From Hydractinia symbiolongicarpus (taxonomy: Eukaryota > Cnidaria > Hydrozoa > Anthoathecata > Hydractiniidae): DNA of 60,000 bases. The notes below the pieces were generated by a model. It made no database searches, was not told the origin of the DNA, and saw nothing but the letters and a program-made list of their open reading frames with translations. The stretch lies in contig NC_079882.1 of the NCBI RefSeq assembly GCF_029227915.1, forward strand, positions 14,656,501 through 14,716,500, read 5' to 3'. A program made the position numbers and the translations under genes. This document shows positions 23,692-31,573 of this stretch, piece after piece; position 1 is the stretch's first letter, and each line of letters opens with the position of its first letter.

Positions 23692-24960
23692 AATAAGTGT
23701 TTAAAAATTGTGCTGACGTCAGCAAAGGCCCGTGAAAACACAGAAAATTTTTTTAAAGAAATTCAGGTACCTGTTGCCTCCCTCGTATAGATCTTGAAAC
23801 GCTGATCAAGAAAATGTATAGGATCATGTACTTTTGACCAACGGTTACGGAAATATTGTGGTTTAAAGGTTTTTTGATGACGTCATAAACCCGTTCATTC
23901 CGAAATGGATTTGGGGACCCAGGTTTGGAAAATTACCCAAATTAGTCCCAGGTGGTCCCTAGTTACCCACGCGGTTAAAAAACATTGACGTCACCAACTC
24001 GTTTCCAAGTTATTTGGCCTCAAAATTTTAGGTGCACTGTAATGGCTTCACTAATCTTAATTAACTTTCCTTTGACGTCAATACTATTTTAGCGTTAAAG
24101 TTTGGTAAATTACAGAACAATTTTATAGGCGATGTTTTATAGAATTTGTTAAAGAAAATTGTGAAGAATATAATCCACTTTGCAAAAGTCACAGACAGGC
24201 AGAACTGGCGTATTATTATATAGACTAGTCGATAAGGCCCGTGGAAAAATCCACTTAGGCAGAAGGACAATGGAAAAGTAGTTTGTTTTAGATTTTTTGC
24301 TGACGTCAGCAGTGCAATTACAAAAATATTTGGCGAAATTTAGTTTATTCGTTGCCTGTACTATGCAGATGTTAAAACGCTGACCAAGAAAATGTATATG
24401 ATCATATCTTTTTGATAAACAGTTAATGAGACATAAGGGTTTTAAAATTTTGCTGATGTCAGCAATGGCCAGTCAAACCCCCCAAATTTTTTTTTTAGAA
24501 ATTTGTATACCTGCTGCCTTCATTGTATAGGTCTTGAAACGCTTATCAAGAAAATGTATAGGATCGCGTATTTTTGACAAACGGTTGCAGAGATATTAGG
24601 ATTTGAAGGTTTTTCGATGACGTCATCAACCCGTCCATTCCGAAACGGATTCGGGGACCCAGGTTTGAGAAAATTACCCAAATTGGTCCTAGTTGGTCCC
24701 TAGTTACCCACACGGTGAAAAATCATTGACGTCACCACCTCGTTTCCAAGTTATTTGGCCTCAAAGTTTTAGGTGCACTGTAATGGCTTCATTAATTTAA
24801 TATAGGATATTGACGTTAAAGTAGTGTTATTTTCGTCGCGTCGTAACGTCAGAAAATTTAACATATTAGACATGCATTTTTCGGCAACATTAAAGGAAAA
24901 TGAAGACTTCAACTTTGCCTGTCACAGACACACAGACAGACACACCTAGCGTATTATTAT
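23692..24960. repeat. Repeat region with recurrent TGACGTCA palindromes
   Basis: A unit of about 330 bases (AAACCCGTTCATTCCGAAA..., GGTCCCTAGTTACCCAC...) occurs twice, near 23735-24060 and 24455-24800. TGACGTCA (8-bp palindrome, also the CRE core) appears at 23878-23885, 23986-23993, 24073-24080 and in GCTGACGTCAGC at 23712-23723, with more in the second unit. No coding region is supported. Confidence 0.6.
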
Positions 24961-24971
24961 AGAGATAAAGT

Positions 24972-25133
24972 ATGACAACTGAGCAATGCGACGAATGCGA
25001 GATTACTCTGGATGACTACGATAAATGTAAGTGTGGGAGGAGGTTAATCATAAAGGGAAGAATGCTATGCTGGCATCATTACACGATGTATATAATATAT
25101 AATGGAGGGGCCTGTCCATGTCAAAATCCTTAA
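24972..25133 (+). CDS. Small Cys-rich protein (53 aa)
   Basis: It is short but conserved: the second element copy has the same gene with identical length (44846-45007). Cysteines are arranged CDEC, CKCGRRL, LCW and CPC, with a conserved HY after the third group, a pattern compatible with a small zinc-binding fold. A third of the residues differ between copies while the cysteines stay, which argues for a real protein. It is the first gene of the element, directly upstream of the putative ssDNA-binding gene. Function unknown. Confidence 0.7.
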   Translation: MTTEQCDECEITLDDYDKCKCGRRLIIKGRMLCWHHYTMYIIYNGGACPCQNP

Positions 25134-25157
25134 GCCTTGGATATTATAATAAAAGAT

Positions 25158-25769
25158 ATGTTCAAATTCTACGGCAATAATATTGAAACAAGGGATTTTT
25201 ATAGCAACCTAACTGCATTAAACATCAAGGATGTAAAGATCGAAAACACCGTGCTTAGTGATGCAATCCCCACCAATAGATTTAAATGTGAACGATTCGT
25301 AATAGGCTATAAGAATGACAATAAGATATCTGCTCTGCTAATCAGAACACCGGGGGGTCTATACAGCACCGGTGCCTCTCGCTACGATGAGAGTTCATCT
25401 CTTACTATGTCATTTAATTTGCACCAAGCACCTGAATGGCTGGAGAAATATCAGAGCATCTTGGCCAGGATAGAGAAAATGTACGGCAATGACTTCACTG
25501 CTCCACCAGTTAAAAATGGTCGCTATGTTAGTACCAAAATCAAGGAATGGGATGGGGAGGTGACGACCGATTTTCATGATGCTCCAGTACCGTTGAAGCA
25601 AGCTTGCGAATGTACTATAATTATAAAACTATCCAGCATTTATAAGCAGGTATCAAAGCACTACTTGCAGTTTATACTCGAGGAATGTAAGTATAAACCT
25701 GTGGAACATTCAAGAACTAGGCATCTTATTGATTCAGATAACGAAGAGGAACCATTCGTTGTAGTATAG
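25158..25769 (+). CDS. Putative ssDNA-binding (OB-fold-like) protein
   Basis: About 203 residues. An earlier in-frame ATG exists at 25137, but the second copy starts at the equivalent of 25158 (MFKFYG), so I prefer that. The C-terminal half has the pattern RYVSTKIKEW, TTDFHD, P-LK-x-CECT, KLSSIY, LQFILEECKYKP and ends in an acidic tail (DSDNEEE). It resembles OB-fold single-strand DNA-binding proteins of large DNA viruses and cnidarian Polintons as I remember them; a search is needed. It would coat displaced strands during protein-primed replication. The copy-2 counterpart is frameshifted. Confidence 0.6.
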   Translation: MFKFYGNNIETRDFYSNLTALNIKDVKIENTVLSDAIPTNRFKCERFVIGYKNDNKISALLIRTPGGLYSTGASRYDESSSLTMSFNLHQAPEWLEKYQSILARIEKMYGNDFTAPPVKNGRYVSTKIKEWDGEVTTDFHDAPVPLKQACECTIIIKLSSIYKQVSKHYLQFILEECKYKPVEHSRTRHLIDSDNEEEPFVVV

Positions 25770-25784
25770 TAAAACTCCATATAT

Positions 25785-25810
25785 TTTTGTATGCAATGTT
25801 GTATACAAAA
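25785..25810 (+). terminator. Intergenic hairpin (TTTTGTAT...ATACAAAA)
   Basis: Arms of 8 bp, 25785-25792 and 25803-25810, lie between two tandem genes and just before the AATAAACAATG start. It is one of a series of hairpins at gene junctions of this element. Confidence 0.5.
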
Positions 25811-25816
25811 TAAACA

Positions 25817-26092
25817 ATGAACGATTTAAAAAGAGAAGCGAGAGAGCTGGGTATTCGTGGCTACTCCACTATGAAGAAGGGTGAAATTATAGCCGCGATT
25901 CATAAGGTAAAATATAATGATATTGGAACACAAACCCTTGGTCCTTATTGCAAGCCATGCTCAGATATCGCGGCCATGAAAATCCTGGATGAATATATCA
26001 GAGGCTTGGAAGCAAAACAAAAGCGAACTATTATATATGACGGTGATTTTATGGTTGACGCCAATAGCGGTGAGGTACTTGGCGTTGTATAA
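25817..26092 (+). CDS. SAP/Rho_N-like small protein (91 aa)
   Basis: The first 30 residues (LKREARELGIRGYSTMKKGE) match the LEM/SAP/Rho N-terminal helical motif used for nucleic-acid binding. A middle YCKPC motif and a helical C-terminus ending in DGDFMVDANSGEVLG follow. Short upstream spacing from the ssDNA-binding-like gene suggests a shared role in DNA handling. The copy-2 homologue (45642-45907) has lost frame near the YCK motif. The stop codon lies inside a perfect hairpin. Function beyond nucleic-acid binding is not known. Confidence 0.65.
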   Translation: MNDLKREARELGIRGYSTMKKGEIIAAIHKVKYNDIGTQTLGPYCKPCSDIAAMKILDEYIRGLEAKQKRTIIYDGDFMVDANSGEVLGVV

Positions 26093-26114
26093 TGTATTAC
26101 TAATAATACATTAT
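26089..26114. terminator. Hairpin between convergent genes
   Basis: A perfect 11-bp inverted repeat, ATAATGTATTA / TAATACATTAT with loop CTAA, overlaps the stop codon of the left gene and precedes the end of the convergent gene at 26134. The second copy has a different but equally perfect hairpin at the same junction (45902-45930). Confidence 0.6.
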
Positions 26115-26133
26115 GAATATTCTGGTGGTGCCT

Positions 26134-26775
26134 CTAGGTAGCGCTTGCATACTGCGCAATATGCAAGTTTTTTAACAGTTCTTCTCTGGCCTCCTGTCTT
26201 CCCTGAGCGAATAATTGCTGCCTTTCTTGTTCATTGATCGTCTCCACGATTTTCTTAGTGCGTTGGCGAATCTGCTCCTTTAGCAGCATATATTTTTGCT
26301 TCTCTTGCATAATAAGGGTAAATTCGTAGTCACTAATCACTCCATTCTCGATGGCTTTCGAAATCAAATCTACAATACTATTCAGCTTCGTTTCCTCTAA
26401 TAATCTTATACTATCATGCTTTTTGCGTTTGTAATTCAAATTTTTCCCACCCTGCTTTAAGGTAGTCTGTCCCAACCCTACTGCAATGGTGATCCCTCCC
26501 ATAGCCACTGCTAGGGGAACTCTGATTCCCGATAACATACTCCCAATACCAACACCGCTCGTGATCACACTTATGGCGAGTAATCCATGGTCCATATAAT
26601 GGATCCAGGTACCATGCATTCCAAATTTTTTCGACAGCTTTTCACGTTGTTTGACCTCGCTTCGCAGAAACTGTTCTATTTCCTCTATTTTCTTTAATCT
26701 ATAAATATGCCCCTCATTTTCTTGATCAGGTGCACTCGGTGGTAAGCTCGGGTAAAGCTTTGTAATATCTGTCAT
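26134..26775 (-). CDS. Conserved Polinton-associated membrane protein (213 aa)
   Basis: The central region (residues about 68-105) is hydrophobic and Gly-rich (ISVITSGVGIGS..., VPLAVAMGGITIAVGLG), giving one or two membrane helices. A basic KRKKHDSIRLLEETKLNSI segment and a long coiled-coil tail follow. I recall this family (hydrophobic glycine region, then KKHDEIRxLAxxKLN) as common in cnidarian genomes beside Polinton genes; its function is unknown. It starts in a GAATAAATG context and abuts the penton-like gene with no spacer. The copy-2 homologue is truncated and frameshifted. Confidence 0.65.
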   Translation of the reverse strand: MTDITKLYPSLPPSAPDQENEGHIYRLKKIEEIEQFLRSEVKQREKLSKKFGMHGTWIHYMDHGLLAISVITSGVGIGSMLSGIRVPLAVAMGGITIAVGLGQTTLKQGGKNLNYKRKKHDSIRLLEETKLNSIVDLISKAIENGVISDYEFTLIMQEKQKYMLLKEQIRQRTKKIVETINEQERQQLFAQGRQEAREELLKNLHIAQYASAT

Positions 26776-27456
26776 TTATTCTATCAGTAGGTGAATAGTA
26801 ATTCCAACGAAAGGGTTCTTATCATCTTGATACTCGTTGATGAGCATGAACTCCAGCCTGTCTGTTGAACCTTTAAGAGGGAGGTATACAGGAGTGTCGA
26901 AACTCCATGTTACCATATCTCCCCAAGTGTTTATCTCTTTGATTGGAAGCACGGCTAGTATATTGGATTTCTCACTATTTAAAAGAGAATAATCCGGATC
27001 CAGCTGGGGGCATACGAGTCTAAGCCGCTGGTGAACGTCAGTCTTGTAGATGCTGTCATGATCGCCTTTGGTAAACTTTACCTTGTTATAGAAGGCCCGT
27101 CCCATAAAGTCGTGCAGTGCTTGATCAATTATGACATCATATCCATCGTTGACACGGAGTCTACATACCCCGTTTCTGAGTACGAAGAGCTTAATCCTCC
27201 CTCCCGCTTGGTCGTTGACTATGGTCGCGAGATCCTCGATTCTATACAAACCCAGCGCAATTGAGATGGATACTTCCAAATCCCCGACTGCAGTCGGCTT
27301 AGACCCCACCTTATAGATGTTTATCTTGCTCTTAGTGAAGAGATTCACCCACGTAGCTCGGATACTCAGAGACTTCAGAGCGATCCTCGTGTCCTGCCCT
27401 AGGTAGTCCTCAAATATTGCAGGCTTTTCGACATCAGTGATATACAGTTGCTTCAT
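26776..27456 (-). CDS. Putative penton / minor capsid protein (226 aa)
   Basis: The N-terminus, MKQLYITDVEKPAIFEDYLG followed by an IALKSLSI-x-ATW strand, and the C-terminus, with a DRLEFMLINEYQ strand and a final VGITIHLLIE strand, have the alternating beta pattern of a single jelly-roll virion protein, the expected partner of the double-jelly-roll capsid protein. Assignment rests on size, pattern and context. It diverges from the 27473 gene across 16 bp and ends where the membrane-protein gene starts. Copy 2 keeps only the first 87 residues. Confidence 0.45.
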   Translation of the reverse strand: MKQLYITDVEKPAIFEDYLGQDTRIALKSLSIRATWVNLFTKSKINIYKVGSKPTAVGDLEVSISIALGLYRIEDLATIVNDQAGGRIKLFVLRNGVCRLRVNDGYDVIIDQALHDFMGRAFYNKVKFTKGDHDSIYKTDVHQRLRLVCPQLDPDYSLLNSEKSNILAVLPIKEINTWGDMVTWSFDTPVYLPLKGSTDRLEFMLINEYQDDKNPFVGITIHLLIE

Positions 27457-27472
27457 GTTTCTTTAAGAAAAG
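27457..27472. promoter_or_regulatory. 16-bp divergent start region
   Basis: Two genes diverge with only TTTCTTTAAGAAAAG between their start codons. It is almost symmetric (CTTTAAGAAA) and is conserved in copy 2 at 47635-47651. Any transcription start signals must overlap and be very short, or lie inside the coding regions. Confidence 0.55.
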
Positions 27473-28484
27473 ATGAGCATTTATTCGTATAATCCTAGAG
27501 CAAAGTATGTCCCTACAAATGGGCGCTATCTCGAAAGACTCAAGGGTGATGATCTCTCAATGCAAGATATCGTTGTTGATGCGAAGGGGTCCCCGTTCAA
27601 GGTGAAATTCCCCAACATCTTCATTGAGTACGAATTCCACTCTGGTGCGGTGTTGAATACATGGCAAAGCTACCCTTTCAGCCTCTGGTCAACTCAGCTC
27701 AATTTTGCCACATATTGCGCAACGTCAGCTTGTGGTATTTCTATGCAACATCTGACCACATCCTTGCCCCTGGTTCGCTCCGTTTACCGCTTTCACGTGT
27801 ACTTCCAGATTCGTAAAATCCTTCAAGATCTCGAAGTGTCTCTACCGGGTTCCGATAGGTTTCGACGCCTCAAAAACCCATTCAATAGGCAGAAGTTCCA
27901 GCAATTAGCACGTGAATTTGTATATTTGTATATAGTATTGTATAGGTATAGAGAAGCTTTCCCAAAGCGTAAGATTTTACGCTTACCTCATACTTCAGAG
28001 TCAAGCTAATGCGAGGTCCAACATCATTGGCAATCAAGGTTGTTCGATTGATGCTCAGCGTCTCTACTTGACGACTTTTGAGGATCTGATCCTCCGGCCT
28101 AGTGACACGGGTGAGGAAATAAGGCAATTCCAAAATGTGATCAAGTACGTGCGGTCCAAAGTCGACTTCTTGGTTGCTCATGGTGTGTACATGATTCCAA
28201 GCAACATGAGCCTTCATATCGGGAGTGTCATGGATTTTACGAACAAGATACTCATCAGCAAAGAGTACTTCTCGATTGGTGTTAACCCGCAGATTAACGC
28301 TGGAAAGGGAATTAACCAACCCCTTGGCAGGATCTCGCAGTCGACGAAACATCAAGCATCAGGGTCTGAAATAGAGGTCGTTAGCAACGACCCACTTGGC
28401 AAAGCTCAAAAACATGAGGATACCAAGGCCACCGTTATCACGTTGGGAGTGGGACTTATCCTCGCATATATTTGGTGGAAGTAA
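27473..28484 (+). pseudogene. Putative structural/tail-anchored protein, internally deleted
   Basis: The frame from 27473 begins MSIYSYNPRAKYVP and runs to about residue 148, then enters AT-rich foreign sequence (about 27917-28000) and stops. Homology resumes at 28010 and the last part ends in VITLGVGLILAYIWWK, a C-terminal membrane segment. The copy-2 gene (47652-48727) has about 200 bases that are missing here. I recognise no family. Its place beside the penton-like and capsid genes makes a virion membrane protein plausible. The 28-bp palindrome at 28485 follows its stop. Confidence 0.55.
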
Positions 28485-28512
28485 GTCTAATCTGTTGATC
28501 AACAAATTAGAC
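28485..28512. terminator. Palindrome between convergent genes
   Basis: A near-perfect 28-bp palindrome (GTCTAATCTGTTGA / TCAACAAATTAGAC) lies between gene ends at 28484 (+) and 28519 (-). The same junction in copy 2 (48728-48756) holds a diverged but still paired repeat. Confidence 0.6.
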
Positions 28513-28518
28513 GTGAAT

Positions 28519-29118
28519 TTACGACCTTTTTCCCCTCTTAGCCCCGACGTAAGCCACCACGATACCCACGGCGGCAGCCAAGGCCATATACAAGGGCTTT
28601 GCTGCGAATTTAACAACTCTCGCTGCAACTCTGAAAAAGAACGACACCACGCTGCCGATGATCCCTGGAAGGGCAGCACTTGCTTTGCCTGCTACGTACT
28701 TCAGGAACCGTCCGAGTCTTAAAAGCTGTTTCCACACAAACCCCTTGTCATTGGCAATTCCTCCTGTACTTCCTACGGCGCTTGTGCTTCCTCCAGTGAC
28801 AGCTAGTACGATGTTGGAAACCAGTAGACCAACAGCAGAAACGATGCTCGCGATAGTCAAGCCTTGTTCCTTGAACAAGATCTTGAGCTTTTCGACCAAG
28901 GTTTTATCATCCCCAGCGATCTTCATCAGAGTCTCTTTGATAATCTTCAGCTGGCTCTGAATCTCGGAGGAAAATACGCCGTGTTGCTCTCGTAGGGCTT
29001 TCTTCTCATCCCGCAGTTTCTTTAACTCTTCCTTAGCCAAGGCTATATTCCCGTCCTCAATCTTTATCTGTTCCTTGGTTTTTCTAGGCGTCTTCTTCTT
29101 TCTCTCGAGCCTCTCCAC
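28519..29118 (-). CDS. Coiled-coil membrane protein, possibly C-terminal part of the 29084-29863 gene
   Basis: About 199 residues: a lysine-rich coiled coil (KEELKKLRDEKKALREQ), a first hydrophobic stretch (TIASIVSAVGLLVSNIVLAV), a GST-rich linker and two further hydrophobic stretches (AALPGIIGSVVSFFF; LYMALAAAVGIVVAYVGA) before a basic end. There is no ATG: the frame begins at GTG beside an A7 run that also lies near the end of the overlapping gene. A one-base indel in that run splitting one long gene is therefore likely. A homologous broken gene is at 48760-49582. A role as minor virion membrane protein is inference. Confidence 0.55.
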   Translation of the reverse strand: MERLERKKKTPRKTKEQIKIEDGNIALAKEELKKLRDEKKALREQHGVFSSEIQSQLKIIKETLMKIAGDDKTLVEKLKILFKEQGLTIASIVSAVGLLVSNIVLAVTGGSTSAVGSTGGIANDKGFVWKQLLRLGRFLKYVAGKASAALPGIIGSVVSFFFRVAARVVKFAAKPLYMALAAAVGIVVAYVGAKRGKRS

Positions 29119-29863
29119 CTTTTTTTGTACTTTGTAAATCTCTCACGAGTATCTTGCTTTCCAACATCCTCAGTTGACCACGGATCGTTCGAATCCCTTG
29201 GTCGAGTCTCCTTCTCTCACGATCCGTGAATATATCGCCTCCTCCAAACGAAGTATCTTCCATCAAACTCTCCGTATCGTCGAGTACTTTCCCGAGCAGT
29301 GGCTCCATCTCGATAGTGTCATCATTTGCCATGATCTGCTCCACATCGTTCAAGAGCTTCCCGGCCGTTTGCGCGATAGGTATAATACAGCCTTCGAACC
29401 CCATACGCCCCAAGCGATTCTTGGGGCGTAGCATCCTCAGCAGTGTCGATCCAATAATTCTAAATTTACCATTATCTTCCCTTGTGAGTCTTATATCATC
29501 GAATAAAAGCTGGTTATTTTTCAGCCTAAAATTGTCGTAAGGTATCGCATCTAGCTTCGTCTCCACACTCAACCCCACCGCAAGATGTTTGTAAAAGCTA
29601 ACAACCTTCGACCTTTTCAGCCTTTCCCCTTGACTTAGCGTAGTGTCGTCTCCTTCCTTCTCCAGCAACCTTTGCAACTATTCCGGTTGACTTAGCGTGG
29701 TGTCTGTCTCAGTCTCTTCTATCCCACTCGCCTGGAACTCAGTGCTTGTTCCTGGAATAGCCTCGGGTCGAAGGATCTCACTCTCGCTACTAAACTCCTC
29801 AGGTTCGTCTGGAATGCCTTCCTCTGGCGTAAAGTCTCCTTCGTATATTGGATTAATAGGCAT
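29084..29863 (-). pseudogene. Virion-associated-type protein with in-frame TAG
   Basis: It starts at ATG 29863 (GAAATAAATG) with an acidic N-terminus (MPINPIYEGDFTPEE). A TAG at 29678-29680 breaks the frame after 61 codons, and the same frame continues open to 29084. A 12-base repeat (ACGCTAAGTCAA) lies on both sides of the stop, so the stop sits beside a small tandem duplication. The downstream part is charged, with no family I know. It shares a divergent start region with the capsid gene. Confidence 0.5.
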
Positions 29864-29892
29864 TTATTTCAACCACCAGCCTACCTAAATAA
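29864..29892. promoter_or_regulatory. Divergent AATAAATG start region of capsid gene and neighbour
   Basis: Both start codons sit in the same context: CTAAATAAATG for the capsid gene at 29893 and GAAATAAATG for the minus-strand gene at 29863. This is the clearest example of the recurrent start motif of the element. It is reminiscent of poxvirus late promoters (TAAATG), but no functional evidence exists. Confidence 0.5.
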
Positions 29893-31167
29893 ATGAGTGT
29901 TTTCGGAAAACTAAACCCTTATCAGGAAGTCAAGACTATGCTCGCTGTCAATGGCAAGCGGCAGCGGGTTAAGGTGAGTCATGTACCGTCCACGATTGGC
30001 CAGAATGAGGATCTCTATGTGGAAATACCAAACATGGGTCAAGACGATGTTATATTTCCTGGGAGTATCCGGCTACTATTTGATATAGAACTGACCGGCA
30101 CGAATACCAAGCGTACTATTGTTAGCAACATCGGAAAAGCCCTTGTGAGAGACCTTCGTGTTACGCTGAATGGGAATGAGGTCCAGCATATTGCGGATTA
30201 TAATGTATTCAGTGTCTACCATGATCTCTGGATTTCGAAATTAAATAGGGAGAACAATCTGATTTTGGAGGGAATCAATCCAAATGACGGGACAATTCGC
30301 GCTTTACAGGTAAAAGCGTCTGACCATGTAGGAACAAATGAGGAGCGTGCTATAGCCGCGGCGCATGGAAACACCTTTTGTATTCCGTTGGGGAAAATGT
30401 TCGAATTGACGAGGGATCTCCCTTTTTATCAACATGGACTCCACGATAGATTGACATTTGTCTTGCATTTTGCACCATATGATCAGGTAATCAAGGATGC
30501 CGGTACACCAGCCGCGGGCTCAACCGCAGCCAAAGCTGCAGATTCTTCTTACAAAATCTCTAACATTTTGCTCGAATTTGAGAAATTAGTAAATAAGGAT
30601 TTGGCGAGCGCTATGATGTCGCGATACAGCCGCCTCGCCATAGCATACGAAAGAATACTAAGGTCGAAGGTTGTGACTATGAAGAAAAATGATACATCCT
30701 ATAATCTCCAAGTCGATCAACCTGCTAAATCCTTGGTGGGTGTATTACTAATATTCGTCGATCCTGGAGTATCCAAGGCTTATGCGGGTGTCAATGAGCG
30801 ATTTTATAACCCCAAGATCAAGAAGATCTCTATCACGGTGGAAGGTGAGCCCAATGAGCTCTATTCACATGCTATGCTCCCTCGAGATCATTTGCAGCAG
30901 ATCCTTGAATTATTTGGGTGCCATGATAGTGAAGTGACCATAGGTCAATTTTTCACCGAGCGCTATGCGCTATTCATTGATTTCAGGGCAACACCTGATC
31001 GGGGCCTACATGGTAGTGGGCGACCTCTGCAAAGGTTATCGGACGGTATAACCCTGCACATGACGAAAAAAGCGGATGGCAATGGAGATATTAGGTGCTA
31101 CGTCTTCCTTATCCAAGACGCGAAATTGAATATCCTCGAGGGTCGATTCCATAGTGTCGAATATTAG
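29893..31167 (+). CDS. Putative double-jelly-roll major capsid protein (424 aa)
   Basis: An intact frame of beta-rich sequence. Two halves are visible: an N-terminal sheet (LYVEIPNMGQDDVIFPGSI, LRVTLNGNEVQ) and a C-terminal half with YKISNILLEFEKL followed by MMSRYSRLAIAYE and TSYNLQVDQPAKSLVGVLLI. The segment (Y-x-I-x-N-I-x-LEFE ... R-Y) is the hallmark I associate with Polinton/adintovirus capsid proteins. It would build the icosahedral shell. It is shorter than the 500-650 residues I expect, so either this lineage has compact loops or something is missing. Copy 2 keeps only the C-terminal half. Confidence 0.65.
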   Translation: MSVFGKLNPYQEVKTMLAVNGKRQRVKVSHVPSTIGQNEDLYVEIPNMGQDDVIFPGSIRLLFDIELTGTNTKRTIVSNIGKALVRDLRVTLNGNEVQHIADYNVFSVYHDLWISKLNRENNLILEGINPNDGTIRALQVKASDHVGTNEERAIAAAHGNTFCIPLGKMFELTRDLPFYQHGLHDRLTFVLHFAPYDQVIKDAGTPAAGSTAAKAADSSYKISNILLEFEKLVNKDLASAMMSRYSRLAIAYERILRSKVVTMKKNDTSYNLQVDQPAKSLVGVLLIFVDPGVSKAYAGVNERFYNPKIKKISITVEGEPNELYSHAMLPRDHLQQILELFGCHDSEVTIGQFFTERYALFIDFRATPDRGLHGSGRPLQRLSDGITLHMTKKADGNGDIRCYVFLIQDAKLNILEGRFHSVEY

Positions 31168-31182
31168 TGCAGCAAAATTTGA

Positions 31183-31207
31183 TTTTATAGGCCTTGGGTC
31201 TACAAAA
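31183..31207 (+). terminator. Hairpin after the capsid gene
   Basis: TTTTATAG / CTACAAAA with one mismatch around GCCTTGGGT lies between the capsid stop and the next ATG. In copy 2 the arms are perfect (50332-50339 and 50349-50356). Confidence 0.5.
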
Positions 31208-31210
31208 TAA

Positions 31211-31573
31211 ATGGCAACTATAGCAGTTCTTGCTGGAGGTGCATTGATCAACGCTCTGGCTTTCAGTGGGTCAAGTTTTTTTTTCAGCAAACTAAGTGGG
31301 CACGGCGAGGAAGAAAGAAAACGTCATGATTTAGCGGTTGAAAAGCTTCAAGCCGCCCAAGCCCAGTGGGTAAGGGATAGGCAAGCGAAGATTGATGCAT
31401 ACAATAAGAGAAGGGAGAAACAAAGGTAAGCTGGGGAGAGTCTCAAGGAGCTCGACGAGGGAATGCGGGAGTATTTCATTGCAACCATAGAGAAGGCCCC
31501 AAAGCTCTCAGATTTTTACACACCTAGCAAAGGCCAAAAAGACGGTGAATTCGCTTTTATAGTGAGATCGTTG
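31211..31573 (+). pseudogene. Small capsid-adjacent protein, in-frame stop, fused to integrase by deletion
   Basis: It starts in AAAATAAATG directly after the capsid gene. A hydrophobic N-terminus (MATIAVLAGGALINALAF) is followed by a charged helix (EKLQAAQAQWVRDRQAKID). A TAA at 31427-31429 interrupts codon 73; the frame then stays open, with LSDFYTPS and DGEFAFIV motifs of a family I know from cnidarian Polintons (hydrophobic N-terminus, SDFYxPS near the C-terminus), probably a minor virion protein. The copy-2 gene has the same TAA. A deletion of about 250 bp joins its end in frame to the integrase. Confidence 0.6.

Noticed and set aside
27031-27316. Plus-strand ORFs opposite the penton-like gene
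   Set aside because: The minus-strand frame is longer, conserved in copy 2 and fits the gene cluster; the plus frames are shadows.
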